Assembly: GCF_023554255.2 (NCBI RefSeq)
Contig: NZ_JAMJWD020000002.1
Span: forward strand, 1 to 64,000
Length of the DNA: 64,000 nucleotides
Origin: Phyllobacterium sp. 21LDTY02-6
Lineage (GTDB): Bacteria > Pseudomonadota > Alphaproteobacteria > Rhizobiales > Rhizobiaceae
Reading direction: 5' to 3'
Position numbers and translations under genes: made by a program. The notes below the pieces were generated by a model, which worked only from the letters and a program-made list of their open reading frames with translations, made no database searches and had not been told where the DNA came from. This document shows, one piece after another, positions 54,297 through 62,986 of the stretch. Numbering within the stretch: position 1 is the stretch's first letter; every line of letters begins with the position of its first letter.

Positions 54297-55496
54297 CTAG
54301 CGCGAAGCGATGCGGGACGATGTCCCGCCCGGGAGGCGCGCCACGACGACGAGCTGGCGCACTTCGCCTCGCTTGAACGCGGCAAGGAAACGCTTGTAGT
54401 TCTTGAAAACAAGGCATCCATTGGAATCGCCGCGCGGTCCAAGCATGTAGGTATGGGCCAGCAAACCATCGCGGCCGAAGATCTTTCGCGGATCCACCGG
54501 ATTGAGGCGGATGGCCTCGACACCGTGGAACAGGGCCTCGCGCATGGTCAGATTGTAGGTGTGCGGCGGCGTCGCGCCACGCATCTTCTTATGGACGTAG
54601 CGCGGATTGTCGAGCATCGGACCCAGACCGGAATGCGCTTCCAGGCGTTCGCCATTGGGCATGAATACCGTCTTGTCCTCGATGCTGTAGACCGCCGTGC
54701 GCCCGCTCGCCGTCGCCGGCGCCTCCGGTTCGCGATATCGTGGCGTGACGTCGGTAATGCCGGAGTCCGGCGCGGCATAGGCCAGTGCGGTCGCCGGGGC
54801 ACCCGTAGCGCGCCGCGGCCGCGTGACGGGCAAGGGTACTGCCCCCATATCGGCGTCAGGCTCGGACAATACCAGCGCGAAGGGTCCATCCCCGAGTTCC
54901 ACCTGCCGGGTCGGCTGGGACGGTTGCGATTGCGCCAGCGCCGCAGGACTCAATGTCGTGGCTGCGACCGAGGGATAATCCGCCGTGCTGCCTTCGAAAC
55001 CCGTCGAGGCAAATGCAAGCTCCGTGCCTTGCTCGACCGAAGCATCGAGGATCGTCGCCACGATTGCTGCATTGGGCTCCGTGCGTGCCGTCTGGACGCC
55101 GGAGGCCCGCGCTGCGAAGCGGTCTGCGACCAGCGGCTGGCGCGGAGGCTTTGCCGTCTTGATCGTTATCACCTCTCCCGAGGCAGTGATGAGGGCATTC
55201 TGTGGCAGGGCGCTCGGCTGCCAGGCGCGATGTTCGACGGAAGGAAGCTGCCTTTGCGCGAAAAAAGCGGCTGACCGGGGCAAGGCCGCCAATTCCAGCG
55301 GCGCGACGCCCCTCGCCTGCGAATGTGCAGCCTTCGCCGCCATTGGCTCCACCAGGGCCGGCATGCCGGCAACCATGAAAAATCCCCATGCCGCGGCAAT
55401 GGAACCGGCGGCGGCCGCTGCCCGAACGGGGAACCCATTGCGAGCCGGGCGGGGCTTCCTGGCCTTCCGATCGACTGTCAGCGTCGTCTTACTCAT
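54297..55496 (-). CDS. DUF2778 (Tlde1-like L,D-transpeptidase fold) envelope protein
   Basis: A 399-residue protein. A basic N-terminus and one membrane helix (about residues 24-45) anchor a long, low-complexity Ala/Pro-rich segment (about 50-260). The C-terminal domain (about 270-390) ends with HTYMLGPRGDSNGCLVFKNY. His and Ser-Asn-Gly-Cys are arranged as in the L,D-transpeptidase catalytic motif (H-x(14-17)-[ST]-x-G-C). DUF2778 includes the type VI effector Tlde1, but no secretion or immunity gene is nearby, so a housekeeping cell-wall role is more likely. ATG 55496 is chosen because the upstream part of the frame has no signal. Confidence 0.75.
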   Translation of the reverse strand: MSKTTLTVDRKARKPRPARNGFPVRAAAAAGSIAAAWGFFMVAGMPALVEPMAAKAAHSQARGVAPLELAALPRSAAFFAQRQLPSVEHRAWQPSALPQNALITASGEVITIKTAKPPRQPLVADRFAARASGVQTARTEPNAAIVATILDASVEQGTELAFASTGFEGSTADYPSVAATTLSPAALAQSQPSQPTRQVELGDGPFALVLSEPDADMGAVPLPVTRPRRATGAPATALAYAAPDSGITDVTPRYREPEAPATASGRTAVYSIEDKTVFMPNGERLEAHSGLGPMLDNPRYVHKKMRGATPPHTYNLTMREALFHGVEAIRLNPVDPRKIFGRDGLLAHTYMLGPRGDSNGCLVFKNYKRFLAAFKRGEVRQLVVVARLPGGTSSRIASR

Positions 55497-55670
55497 GATT
55501 GCACTCTTGCACGCGATACACCCTTTCCGATCGTGGCAAGCCAGAGGCGGGCCGCGGCGGACATTTATCCGGCAAGGATGAAGAAACTTGGTTACCAATG
55601 TGTTGAAGCGGCGGCAGGAACCTGCTGTTCCCTTGAACTTAAACACCAAAATTACTCAAAGCAGCGTTTC

Positions 55671-55699
55671 TTGCCAATCGACCCGGCTTTTCCTACATA
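55671..55699 (+). promoter_or_regulatory. Candidate promoter of the sugE leader
   Basis: TTGCCA, a 17-nt spacer and TACATA. The predicted start (about 55705) falls at the 5' edge of the first ACGA-loop hairpin, which fits a riboswitch leader. The -10 is weak. Confidence 0.4.
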
Positions 55700-55701
55700 G
55701 T

Positions 55702-55768
55702 GGTCACGAGGACGACCTCTACCCGCTTCCTTCAGACGCGGCGTTTTCAGACAATCCGGGACAGCCCG
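55702..55768 (+). ncRNA. Candidate guanidine-II (mini-ykkC) riboswitch
   Basis: The first hairpin is GAGG-ACGA-CCTC (55708-55719), within an outer GGT/ACC pair. Its ACGA loop is the guanidine-II signature. A second hairpin, CGGG-ACAG-CCCG (55757-55768), follows after 37 nt, before the ribosome binding site GAAGGAAGG (55776-55784). The class normally has two ACGR loops. Here the second is ACAG, so it may be degenerate. It sits directly upstream of sugE, a common gene under this switch. Confidence 0.5.
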
Positions 55769-55788
55769 TTTACAAGAAGGAAGGTCGC

Positions 55789-56103
55789 ATGGCCTGGATC
55801 ACTCTTATTGCCGCTGGACTCTTCGAAATCGGCTGGGCCATCGGGCTCAAATATACCGAAGGCTTCTCCAAACTCGTGCCCAGCGTTCTGACGGCCGTCA
55901 GCATGGTCGTCAGCGTCGTTCTGCTGGGGCTCGCGCTGCGCGAGCTGCCCGTCGGCAGCGCTTATGCGGTGTGGACCGGCATCGGCACGGTGGGCACCGC
56001 GCTGCTCGGCATGTACATTTTCGGCGAACCTGCAACGGTGACGCGCCTCGTCTGCATCGGCTTGATCGTTGCCGGAATAGGCGGATTGAAATTTCTGTCA
56101 TAG
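55789..56103 (+). CDS. sugE: Guanidinium exporter SugE/Gdx (small multidrug resistance family)
   Basis: A 104-residue, four-helix SMR protein. The essential membrane Glu is E13 (LFEIGWAIGLKYTEGF), in the context typical of the SugE/Gdx branch instead of EmrE. Gdx proteins exchange guanidinium for two protons as dual-topology dimers. GAAGGAAGG lies 5 nt before ATG. The putative guanidine-II switch just upstream supports guanidinium export. Confidence 0.9.
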   Translation: MAWITLIAAGLFEIGWAIGLKYTEGFSKLVPSVLTAVSMVVSVVLLGLALRELPVGSAYAVWTGIGTVGTALLGMYIFGEPATVTRLVCIGLIVAGIGGLKFLS

Positions 56104-56213
56104 GCAGTGGCCGGGGGTTTCCCTCGACAGGCGCAAGTCCTAAACTCCTCGCATAGGGGCGTGCCCGTCGCCGACGGGACGCCCTCGGCGCCAGGCCCTG
56201 CGAAAGTCCGATC

Positions 56214-56993
56214 ATGAGCGAACAAACACCACCGCTTTCCTCCGCCGAGATAGAGCGTTATGCGCGCCATATCATCCTTGGCGAGATCGGCGGACCCGGC
56301 CAGCAGAAGCTGAAACGCGCCCGTGTCCTCGTCATCGGCGCCGGCGGGCTCGGTGCTCCGGTCCTGCAATATCTCGCGGCTTCCGGTGTCGGGACGCTCG
56401 GTATCATCGATGATGATCGCGTGTCCCTGAGCAATCTGCAGCGTCAGATCATTCATTCGAGCGACCTCGTCGGTTCGCCGAAAGTCGAGAGCGCCGCGCG
56501 CGCCATCGCCGCGATCAATCCTCATGTCACCGTGGAAAGCCACGAACTCCGCTTGTCTGCCGACAATGCCGCCGATCTCGTGCGGCGCTACGACATCATC
56601 GTCGATGGTTCCGACAATTTCGATACGCGCTACCTGCTCGCCGATACGTGCCTGGCCGAAAGGCGCCCGCTGGTCTCGGCTGCCCTCGGCCGTTTCGACG
56701 GCTCCCTGACGACGCTCATGCCCTATGCCGATGGCGCAGACGGCGCGCCCAACCCAACCTATCGCGATCTTTTTCCGACCCCGCCGCCCGCCGGGCTCGT
56801 GCCTGCCTGTGCCGAAGCGGGTGTTCTCGGCGTATTGCCGGGGGTGATCGGCTCGCTGCAAGCTGCCGAAGTGGTCAAGCTCATCACCGGCATCGGCGAA
56901 CCTCTCATCGGGCGGCTGCTGCTCTATGATGCCCTCACCTCCCGCTTCGAGACGATCCGCTACAAGGCGGGAAAGACCAATGCGGCAGCGTGA
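56214..56993 (+). CDS. moeB: HesA/MoeB/ThiF-family E1-like adenylyltransferase
   Basis: A 259-residue E1-like enzyme that adenylates the C-terminal Gly-Gly of a sulfur carrier (MoaD or ThiS). ATP-binding VLVIGAGGLGAPVLQYLA (about 38-55), DDDRVSLSNLQRQ and DGSDNF are intact. The Cys in PACAEAGVLG is at the MoeB catalytic position. The zinc cysteines of E. coli MoeB (CYRC and a C-terminal CxxC) are absent: the first site reads PTYRDL. There is no C-terminal rhodanese domain. It is followed 33 nt later by the AcnX genes. Confidence 0.87.
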   Translation: MSEQTPPLSSAEIERYARHIILGEIGGPGQQKLKRARVLVIGAGGLGAPVLQYLAASGVGTLGIIDDDRVSLSNLQRQIIHSSDLVGSPKVESAARAIAAINPHVTVESHELRLSADNAADLVRRYDIIVDGSDNFDTRYLLADTCLAERRPLVSAALGRFDGSLTTLMPYADGADGAPNPTYRDLFPTPPPAGLVPACAEAGVLGVLPGVIGSLQAAEVVKLITGIGEPLIGRLLLYDALTSRFETIRYKAGKTNAAA

Positions 56994-57026
56994 TCATCCC
57001 ACGTCTATTGACCGGGCATTGCAACC

Positions 57027-58283
57027 ATGGCGCTAGAGCTTACCGCGGAACAACGCGCTATCGCCAACGGCGGCAGCGGCGAAGGCGCAGCGATGGCCAT
57101 GCGCATCGTTGCCGCAACAGCAGAACTGATGGGCGCACCGTCGCTGATCCCGATCGCCTCGGCCCATATCGACGGCGCGCTGTACCACGGCGATTCCGGC
57201 ACCTTGTTCGCGGAGCGGCTGGTCGATTGCGGCGCCCGCGTCAGCGTGCGGTCCACGCTCAATGTCGGCTCGCTCGATCTTGCCGCCTGCTCCGCCAATC
57301 GGCTGCCGCCGCATGAGCGGGAGATGGCGCGCCGGATGATGGATGCCTATCGCAAGCTTGGCTGCGAGCCGAGCTGGACCTGTGCGCCGTATCAGGCGGG
57401 GCACCGGCCGGCTGCCGGCACCGACGTTGCCTGGGGCGAGTCCAATGCCGTCGTCTTCTGCAACTCCGTACTGGGCGCGCGGACCAATCGCTATGGGGAT
57501 TTTCTCGACATAGCCTGCGCCATAGCGGGCGTTGCGCCCTTTTATGGCTTGCACCGCCCCGAAAATCGCCGGGCGGAGATCATTTTCGACGTATCGGGAT
57601 TGAATCCGGACTTTCTTGCCTCGGAAAGCGCCTGGCCGATACTCGGCAGCCTCTATGGCCGCGAGGTGGGCGCTGCTATCGGCGTCGTCGAAGGCATCGC
57701 CCGTCATCCCGGCGAGGATGCGCTGAAGGCTTTCGGCGCGGCATCGGCATCGGCCGGTGCGGTAGGCCTGTTTCATGTGGCGGGCGTGACACCCGAAGCT
57801 CCGACCGTCGCGGCAGCGCTGCAAGGCCAGGAACCGCGCATGCGGCTCGACGTCACCATGGAAATGGTCGCCGACTCGCGCACGCGGCTTTCCACCGCGC
57901 TCGGTGCCAATCGCATCGATGCGGTTGCCATCGGCAGTCCGCACCTTTCGATCGAAGAGTTCGAGCGGCTGGAGGTATTGGTCGCCGGACGCCGCCTGAA
58001 GGTCCCGCTCTATGCCTGCACCGGGCGGCATGCCCTGGCCGCGCTGGATCGTGACGGGCGCCGCGCTGCGCTGGAAAGATGCGGCGTCGTCATCGTCGCC
58101 GATACCTGCGTGGTGGTGACGCCCATCCTGCCGGACAAGAAAGACGCGGTTCTGATGACAAATTCGGGCAAATTCGCCCATTATGCCCCCGGAAACACCG
58201 GATATGGCGTCATTTACGGCTCCCTCGCCGAATGTGTCGCAAGCGCCATGGCAGGGGAGCCGGTCTTCGAGGCGGCGGCATGA
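57027..58283 (+). CDS. AcnX (aconitase X) large subunit, probable hydroxyproline dehydratase component
   Basis: A 418-residue AcnX/DUF521 catalytic-domain protein with the family motifs IASAHIDGALYHG, TCAPYQAG, WGESNAVVFCNSVLGARTNR (last Arg excluded from longer quoting) and TNSGKFAHYAPG. Bacterial two-subunit (type IIa) enzymes studied so far are iron-sulfur cis-3-hydroxy-L-proline dehydratases. The archaeal ones act on mevalonate 5-phosphate. The former is the better guess here. The next gene encodes the small subunit, starting in an ATGA overlap. No proline-racemase or reductase gene accompanies it. Confidence 0.82.
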   Translation: MALELTAEQRAIANGGSGEGAAMAMRIVAATAELMGAPSLIPIASAHIDGALYHGDSGTLFAERLVDCGARVSVRSTLNVGSLDLAACSANRLPPHEREMARRMMDAYRKLGCEPSWTCAPYQAGHRPAAGTDVAWGESNAVVFCNSVLGARTNRYGDFLDIACAIAGVAPFYGLHRPENRRAEIIFDVSGLNPDFLASESAWPILGSLYGREVGAAIGVVEGIARHPGEDALKAFGAASASAGAVGLFHVAGVTPEAPTVAAALQGQEPRMRLDVTMEMVADSRTRLSTALGANRIDAVAIGSPHLSIEEFERLEVLVAGRRLKVPLYACTGRHALAALDRDGRRAALERCGVVIVADTCVVVTPILPDKKDAVLMTNSGKFAHYAPGNTGYGVIYGSLAECVASAMAGEPVFEAAA

Positions 58284-58684
58284 ACGGGAAAATCCTCGTT
58301 TCCGGCACTCCGGCCCGCGCGCCGGCCCTGGTTTTCACCGCTCCGATCAGCTTCTGGGGCGGAATCAACCCGAAAACGGCGATGGTTGCCGATGTCAGGC
58401 ATCCGCAACATGGCCTCTCGATCAGCGGCAAGGTCTTGTTCCTGCCCGGCACGATCGGCTCGTCGTCGGCGGCGGCCATATTGCTTGAACTTGTCTCGAT
58501 GGATATCGCCCCGGCGGCCCTCGTCCTGCATGAGCCGGACGCGATATTGCTCCTCGGGCTGATCGTGGCGCAGGAGATGGGGCATTCGACGCCCATCGCC
58601 ATTCAGATGGACCGCAGCGGATATGCCGATCTTGCCGGCCGGATGATCACCATCGCCGCTGACGGGACGCTGTCGGCCGAATAG
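58280..58684 (+). CDS. AcnX small subunit (DUF126 swivel domain)
   Basis: A 134-residue swivelling beta/beta/alpha domain, the separate small subunit of type II AcnX. Typical segments are ISFWGGINPKTA, HPQHGLSISGKVLFLPGTIG and SSSAAAILLEL. The start is coupled by ATGA to the large-subunit gene. It completes the active site of the dehydratase. Confidence 0.87.
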   Translation: MNGKILVSGTPARAPALVFTAPISFWGGINPKTAMVADVRHPQHGLSISGKVLFLPGTIGSSSAAAILLELVSMDIAPAALVLHEPDAILLLGLIVAQEMGHSTPIAIQMDRSGYADLAGRMITIAADGTLSAE

Positions 58685-58693
58685 CGAGACCCA

Positions 58694-59692
58694 TCAAGCC
58701 CTGTTCGGCAGGACCCGGTCCGGCGGGCGGTGGCCGTCGATGAAGGTGCGAATGTTGATGATGACCTTCTCGCCCATGTCGATGCGGCCTTCGAGCGTCG
58801 CCGATCCCATATGCGGCAGGATGACGACCTTCCCTTCCTTGGCGAGCTTGCGCAGCTTGGAGTTCACAGCGGGCTCGTGTTCGAACACATCGAGCGCAGC
58901 TCCGGAGAGCTTGCCGTTTTCCAATTGTTCGATCAGCGCCTGCTCATCGATGATCTGGCCGCGCGCAGTATTGACGATGAATGCGCTCGGCTGCATCAGC
59001 GCGATGCGGCGTGCCGACAGGAGATGAAAAGTGGCAGGCGTCGAAGGACAATTCACCGAAATGATGTCCATCCGCGCCAGCATCTGGTCGAGACTGTCCC
59101 AATAGGTGGCTTCCAGCTCTTCCTCGGTCTTCGGGCTTACGGGCTTGCGATTGTGGTAGTGGATCGACAGGCCGAATGCCTTGGCGCGGCGCGCGACCGC
59201 CGTGCCGATCCGCCCCATGCCGACAATGCCGAGCCTTTTGCCCCATATACGGCGGCCTAGCATCCATGTCGGGCCCCAGCCTTCCCATTTTCCGTCGTCG
59301 AGCAGGATGGAGGCGCCTTCCACAAGGCGGCGCGGTACCGCCAGCATCAGGGCCATCGTCATGTCCGCCGTATCTTCGGTGAGGACATTCGGCGTATTGG
59401 TTACCGTAATGCCGCGGGCCGCAGCCGCGCCGACATCGATATTGTCCGTTCCATTGCCGAAATTGGCGATCAGCTTAAGGTTGGGACCGGCTGCATTGAT
59501 GATCTCCGCGTCGATGCGATCCGTCACGGCGGGCACGAGAACATTGGCATGGGCGACGGCCTCGACGAGTTCCGCCTTTGATAGCCGCCTGTCGTCGACA
59601 TTGAGGCGCGCTTCGAAAAGCTCGCGCATGCGGGTCTCGATCGGGTCCGGCAATTTGCGGGTGATGACGACCAGAGGCTTTTTGTTAACCAA
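58694..59692 (-). CDS. D-2-hydroxyacid dehydrogenase (glyoxylate reductase/GyaR-like)
   Basis: A 332-residue NAD(P)-dependent enzyme. The cofactor motif is GIVGMGRIGTAVARRA (about 156-171). The catalytic Arg is in VNTARGQ, Glu in DVFEHEPAV and His in LPHMGSAT. It resembles the rhizobial glyoxylate reductase/D-glycerate dehydrogenase group. A TTG at 59692 is the likely start, because GGGAGGGG lies 4 nt upstream and it aligns with the family N-terminus (KKPLVVITRKLPDP); no ATG is placed suitably. It is convergent with the AcnX operon. Confidence 0.88.
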   Translation of the reverse strand: MVNKKPLVVITRKLPDPIETRMRELFEARLNVDDRRLSKAELVEAVAHANVLVPAVTDRIDAEIINAAGPNLKLIANFGNGTDNIDVGAAAARGITVTNTPNVLTEDTADMTMALMLAVPRRLVEGASILLDDGKWEGWGPTWMLGRRIWGKRLGIVGMGRIGTAVARRAKAFGLSIHYHNRKPVSPKTEEELEATYWDSLDQMLARMDIISVNCPSTPATFHLLSARRIALMQPSAFIVNTARGQIIDEQALIEQLENGKLSGAALDVFEHEPAVNSKLRKLAKEGKVVILPHMGSATLEGRIDMGEKVIINIRTFIDGHRPPDRVLPNRA

Positions 59693-59873
59693 TATTCCCC
59701 TCCCTTTCAGCGAGCCTATTGAGACCTCTTTAACCAAGTCGTTGCAAACTGCAATGCTGTTGCGCCGTCCGTTCAAATGTCTACCAAGGCGGCGCATCAA
59801 AGACAAAGAAAAACAGGATCGCCGTCAAATCGACCCATGGAGTCGTGGCCAGGACGGCGATGAAGGACTGACA

Positions 59874-60437
59874 TTGTTGACTGCCAAGATACTCCGCCCG
59901 TTCCTCCTTGCCGCCGCAATAGCGACTGCACTCCTGCCCGCTTCGGCCATTGGCGTGCCAGGCGCCACCAGCGCGATGGCCGCGGGCCAGGTGGGACCGA
60001 GCGGCCTGCCCCTGCCCCGTTTCGTCAGCCTGAAGCCCGGGCGCGTCAATCTCCGGGTCGGTCCGGGACGGGACTACGCTGTGACCTGGCTATTCCTCAA
60101 GTCCGGCCTGCCCGTCGAGATCATCCAGGAATATGACAACTGGCGGCGCATACGCGATTCAGAGGGCACGGAGGGCTGGGTTTACCAATCCCTGCTCTCG
60201 GGCAAGCGCACCGCGCTGACCGCGCCCTGGCAGCGCGACAAGGACGGCTTCATGCTGAACGTCTACCGAAACGCGGATGACAAGGCGCCCGTCGTCGCCA
60301 AGGTCCAGCCCGGCGTGCTCGGCACCCTCAAGACCTGCGATGGCGATTTCTGCCGCGTGGTCTTCAGCGGCACGAGCGGCTGGATGCGCCAGACGGATAT
60401 CTGGGGCGCCTATCCCGGCGAAAAATTCGAAGACTGA
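59874..60437 (+). CDS. Exported SH3-domain protein
   Basis: A 187-residue protein with a signal peptide (hydrophobic residues about 7-25) and two bacterial SH3-like domains (about 50-110, with VNLRVGPGRDYAV; about 120-180, with GTSGWMRQTDIWG). TTG 59874 is proposed because GAAGGA lies 6 nt upstream and no ATG fits between it and the signal peptide. Such SH3 proteins bind peptidoglycan or other envelope partners in the periplasm. It is convergent with irr. Confidence 0.8.
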   Translation: MLTAKILRPFLLAAAIATALLPASAIGVPGATSAMAAGQVGPSGLPLPRFVSLKPGRVNLRVGPGRDYAVTWLFLKSGLPVEIIQEYDNWRRIRDSEGTEGWVYQSLLSGKRTALTAPWQRDKDGFMLNVYRNADDKAPVVAKVQPGVLGTLKTCDGDFCRVVFSGTSGWMRQTDIWGAYPGEKFED

Positions 60438-60464
60438 GATATTGGCCGCAGCCGACGCGAAAGA

Positions 60465-60905
60465 TCAGCTGCGCTTCTTGCGCAGGCGGATCACGATATC
60501 GACGTTCACGATCTCCATTCCCTCGGGCACCGGCGGCAGATTGCCAACCATGGCAGCGCCATCGGGAATGTCGATCACTTCATTTTCGCCTTCGACGAAG
60601 AAGTGATGATGATCGGAGACATTGGTGTCGAAATAGGTCTTCGCACCCTCGACCGCCAGAATGCGCAGCATCCCGGCCTGGGTGAACTGGTGCAGCGTGT
60701 TGTAGACGGTCGCCAGGGAAACCGGGACGTCGGCGCCCAGCGCTTCCTCGTGCAGCTCTTCAGCCGAAAGATGCCTGTCGCCTTTTGAAAAGATCAGATT
60801 GGCAAGTGCGATACGCTGGCGGGTCGGCCGCAGCCCGGCAAAGCGCAGGCGCTCCTCCAGCGGCACATCCTCATCGATTTGGTACGATATATGCATGGCG
60901 CTCAT
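60465..60905 (-). CDS. irr: Iron response regulator Irr (Fur family)
   Basis: A 146-residue Fur-family regulator. The winged helix spans about residues 20-90 ([14 protein letters not shown], then [13 protein letters not shown]). The HHH cluster SDHHHFF (99-101) is the heme-binding motif of Irr. The N-terminal heme regulatory motif with Cys found in Bradyrhizobium is absent, as in Brucella and Rhizobium. It represses heme synthesis and activates uptake genes under iron limitation. It is divergent from fabA, an order conserved in this group. Confidence 0.92.
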   Translation of the reverse strand: MSAMHISYQIDEDVPLEERLRFAGLRPTRQRIALANLIFSKGDRHLSAEELHEEALGADVPVSLATVYNTLHQFTQAGMLRILAVEGAKTYFDTNVSDHHHFFVEGENEVIDIPDGAAMVGNLPPVPEGMEIVNVDIVIRLRKKRS

Positions 60906-61207
60906 GCCACTCCGTTAACCAGTTTCTCAAGTCCAGCGTCGATTTCACCCACTCAAACTTATCATTCATATATGCGGTCTTGCGGAATCGATCAATAGGC
61001 TGCAATTACGGGGCCGGTCCGGGCAAAAGGGCGGTCCGAGGGTGCAATTCGCCCATGGGAACGTGCAGGTCTCCCATGCAAAGCAAGGGTTCCATTTGCC
61101 CCCGCTTTGCTCTAGGAAGCGTTTTCAGGCGGAAACACTCTGTGATAGGGTCTCGCGCCTGGGCTCCGGCACCATGTGCGGGATTGAAGTTACCGATGGG
61201 AGAAAGA
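60906..61207 (+). other. irr-fabA intergenic region with structured fabA leader
   Basis: A 302-bp gap with no gene. It contains two adjacent inverted repeats: CATGGGA...TCCCATG (61054-61078), and GCAAAGC...GCTTTGC (61078-61110) with an inner GGG/CCC. Upstream are two copies of CGGTCCG. No perfect Irr box or other operator was recognised. Confidence 0.45.
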
Positions 61208-61723
61208 ATGCCAGAACAGAAATCAAGCTACGGGTATGATGAGCTCCTGGCCTGTGCTCGGGGAGAAATGTTCGGCCAAGGCAATGCCCAGCTGCCTGCG
61301 CCACCCATGCTGATGTTCGATCGCATCACCGAAATATCCGAAACCGGCGGCGAGAATGGCAAGGGCTATATCCGCGCCGAATTCGATATCAAACCGGACC
61401 TCTGGTTCTTCCCCTGCCACTTCATCGGCGACCCGGTCATGCCGGGCTGCCTGGGGCTCGACGCCATGTGGCAGCTTACCGGCTTCTATCTCGGCTGGCT
61501 CGGCGAGCCCGGCAAGGGCCGCGCCCTTTCCACCGGCGAGGTCAAGTTCACCGGAATGGTGACGCCGAAGACGAAACTCGTTGAATATGGCATCGACTTC
61601 AAGCGCGTCATGCGCGGTCGGCTGGTGCTTGGCATCGCCGACGGCTGGTTAAAGGCCGACGGAGAAACTATCTATAAGGCAACCGACCTGCGTGTCGGCT
61701 TGTTCAAGGAAAGCGCCGCCTGA
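61208..61723 (+). CDS. fabA: 3-hydroxydecanoyl-ACP dehydratase/isomerase FabA
   Basis: A 171-residue hot-dog enzyme. The active-site His is in [14 protein letters not shown] (H71) and the Asp in LGLDAMWQ (D85). It makes trans-2- and cis-3-decenoyl-ACP, the branch point to unsaturated fatty acids. ATG 61208 has GGGAGAAAG upstream. It is the first gene of fabA-fabB-fabI. Confidence 0.95.
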   Translation: MPEQKSSYGYDELLACARGEMFGQGNAQLPAPPMLMFDRITEISETGGENGKGYIRAEFDIKPDLWFFPCHFIGDPVMPGCLGLDAMWQLTGFYLGWLGEPGKGRALSTGEVKFTGMVTPKTKLVEYGIDFKRVMRGRLVLGIADGWLKADGETIYKATDLRVGLFKESAA

Positions 61724-61750
61724 GTTTCGGGCGCCTTCAGGGAGATCGCA

Positions 61751-62977
61751 ATGCGGCGAGTGGTTGTGACGGGCATGGGCATCGTGTCCTCTATCGGCAA
61801 TAATGTGCAGGAAGTCTTGCAATCTCTGCGCGAGGCTAAATCCGGCGTCGTTTTCGCTGAAGAATATGCGGCTCTCGGGTTTCGCAGCCAGGTAAAAGGC
61901 GCGCCCACGCTCGATCCTTCGACCGTTGTCGATCGCCGCGCCATGCGTTTCCATGGCGGCGGCACCGCATGGAACCATGTGGCGATGGAACAGGCCATAG
62001 CCGATGCCGGGCTCGGGGAAGAACTCATTTCGAACGAGCGCACCGGCATCATCATGGGATCGGGCGGATCGTCCACCCGCACCATCGTCGAAGCCTCGGA
62101 AAAGACCAAGGAATCCGGCTCCAGCAAGAAGGTCGGGCCCTTTGCCGTGCCGAAGGCCATGTCCTCCACGGCTTCAGCAACGCTCGCGACCTGGTTCAAG
62201 ATCAAGGGCGTCAACTATTCCATATCGTCCGCCTGCGCCACGTCGAACCATTGCGTCGGCAATGCCTATGAGATGATCCAGTATGGCAAGCAGGACCTGA
62301 TGTTCGCGGGCGGCTGCGAGGATCTCGACTGGACCCTCTCCGTACTCTTCGACGGAATGGGCGCCATGTCCTCCAAATTCAACGATCGCCCGGCCGTCGC
62401 GTCGCGCGCCTATGACAAGAACCGCGATGGCTTCGTCATTTCCGGCGGCGCCGGCGTCCTCGTTCTCGAGGAACTGGAACACGCCAAGGCGCGCGGGGCC
62501 AGGATTTATGGCGAGGTGGTCGGCTACGGCGTTACCTCCGACGGCGCGGACATGGTTGCTCCGAGCGGCGAAGGCGCGGCCCGCTGCATGCGGATGGCGC
62601 TCGCCAATGTCGCCGGCAAGGTGGACTATATCAACCCGCACGCCACTTCGACGCCGGTCGGCGATCTGAAGGAGATAGAGGCTATCCGTGAAGTCTTCGG
62701 CACCGGCGACGCCTGCCCGCCTATCTCGGCGACGAAGTCGCTGACCGGTCATTCGCAGGGCGCGACCGGAGTGCATGAATCGATCTATTCCCTGCTGATG
62801 CTCAATAATGATTTCATCGCGGAAAGCGCGAATATCGAAGAGCTCGATCCGGCATTCGAGGATATGCCAATCGTGCGCAAGCGGATCGACAACGTCAAAT
62901 TGAATACCGTCCTGACCAATTCTTTCGGTTTCGGCGGCACGAATGCTTCGCTGGTTTTTCAGCGTTACGAGGGTTGA
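61751..62977 (+). CDS. fabB: 3-oxoacyl-ACP synthase I FabB
   Basis: A 408-residue condensing enzyme. The nucleophile is C162 (SSACATSNH), with the two His in NPHATSTPVGD and KSLTGHSQG. It elongates cis-3-decenoyl-ACP in unsaturated fatty-acid synthesis. GGGAGATCGCA precedes ATG, 27 nt after fabA. Confidence 0.95.
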   Translation: MRRVVVTGMGIVSSIGNNVQEVLQSLREAKSGVVFAEEYAALGFRSQVKGAPTLDPSTVVDRRAMRFHGGGTAWNHVAMEQAIADAGLGEELISNERTGIIMGSGGSSTRTIVEASEKTKESGSSKKVGPFAVPKAMSSTASATLATWFKIKGVNYSISSACATSNHCVGNAYEMIQYGKQDLMFAGGCEDLDWTLSVLFDGMGAMSSKFNDRPAVASRAYDKNRDGFVISGGAGVLVLEELEHAKARGARIYGEVVGYGVTSDGADMVAPSGEGAARCMRMALANVAGKVDYINPHATSTPVGDLKEIEAIREVFGTGDACPPISATKSLTGHSQGATGVHESIYSLLMLNNDFIAESANIEELDPAFEDMPIVRKRIDNVKLNTVLTNSFGFGGTNASLVFQRYEG

Positions 62978-62986
62978 GGGGAAAAC

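Noticed and set aside
54297-55496. Type VI secretion effector
   Set aside because: DUF2778 alone is suggestive, but the membrane anchor, long linker and lack of any secretion or immunity gene argue against it.
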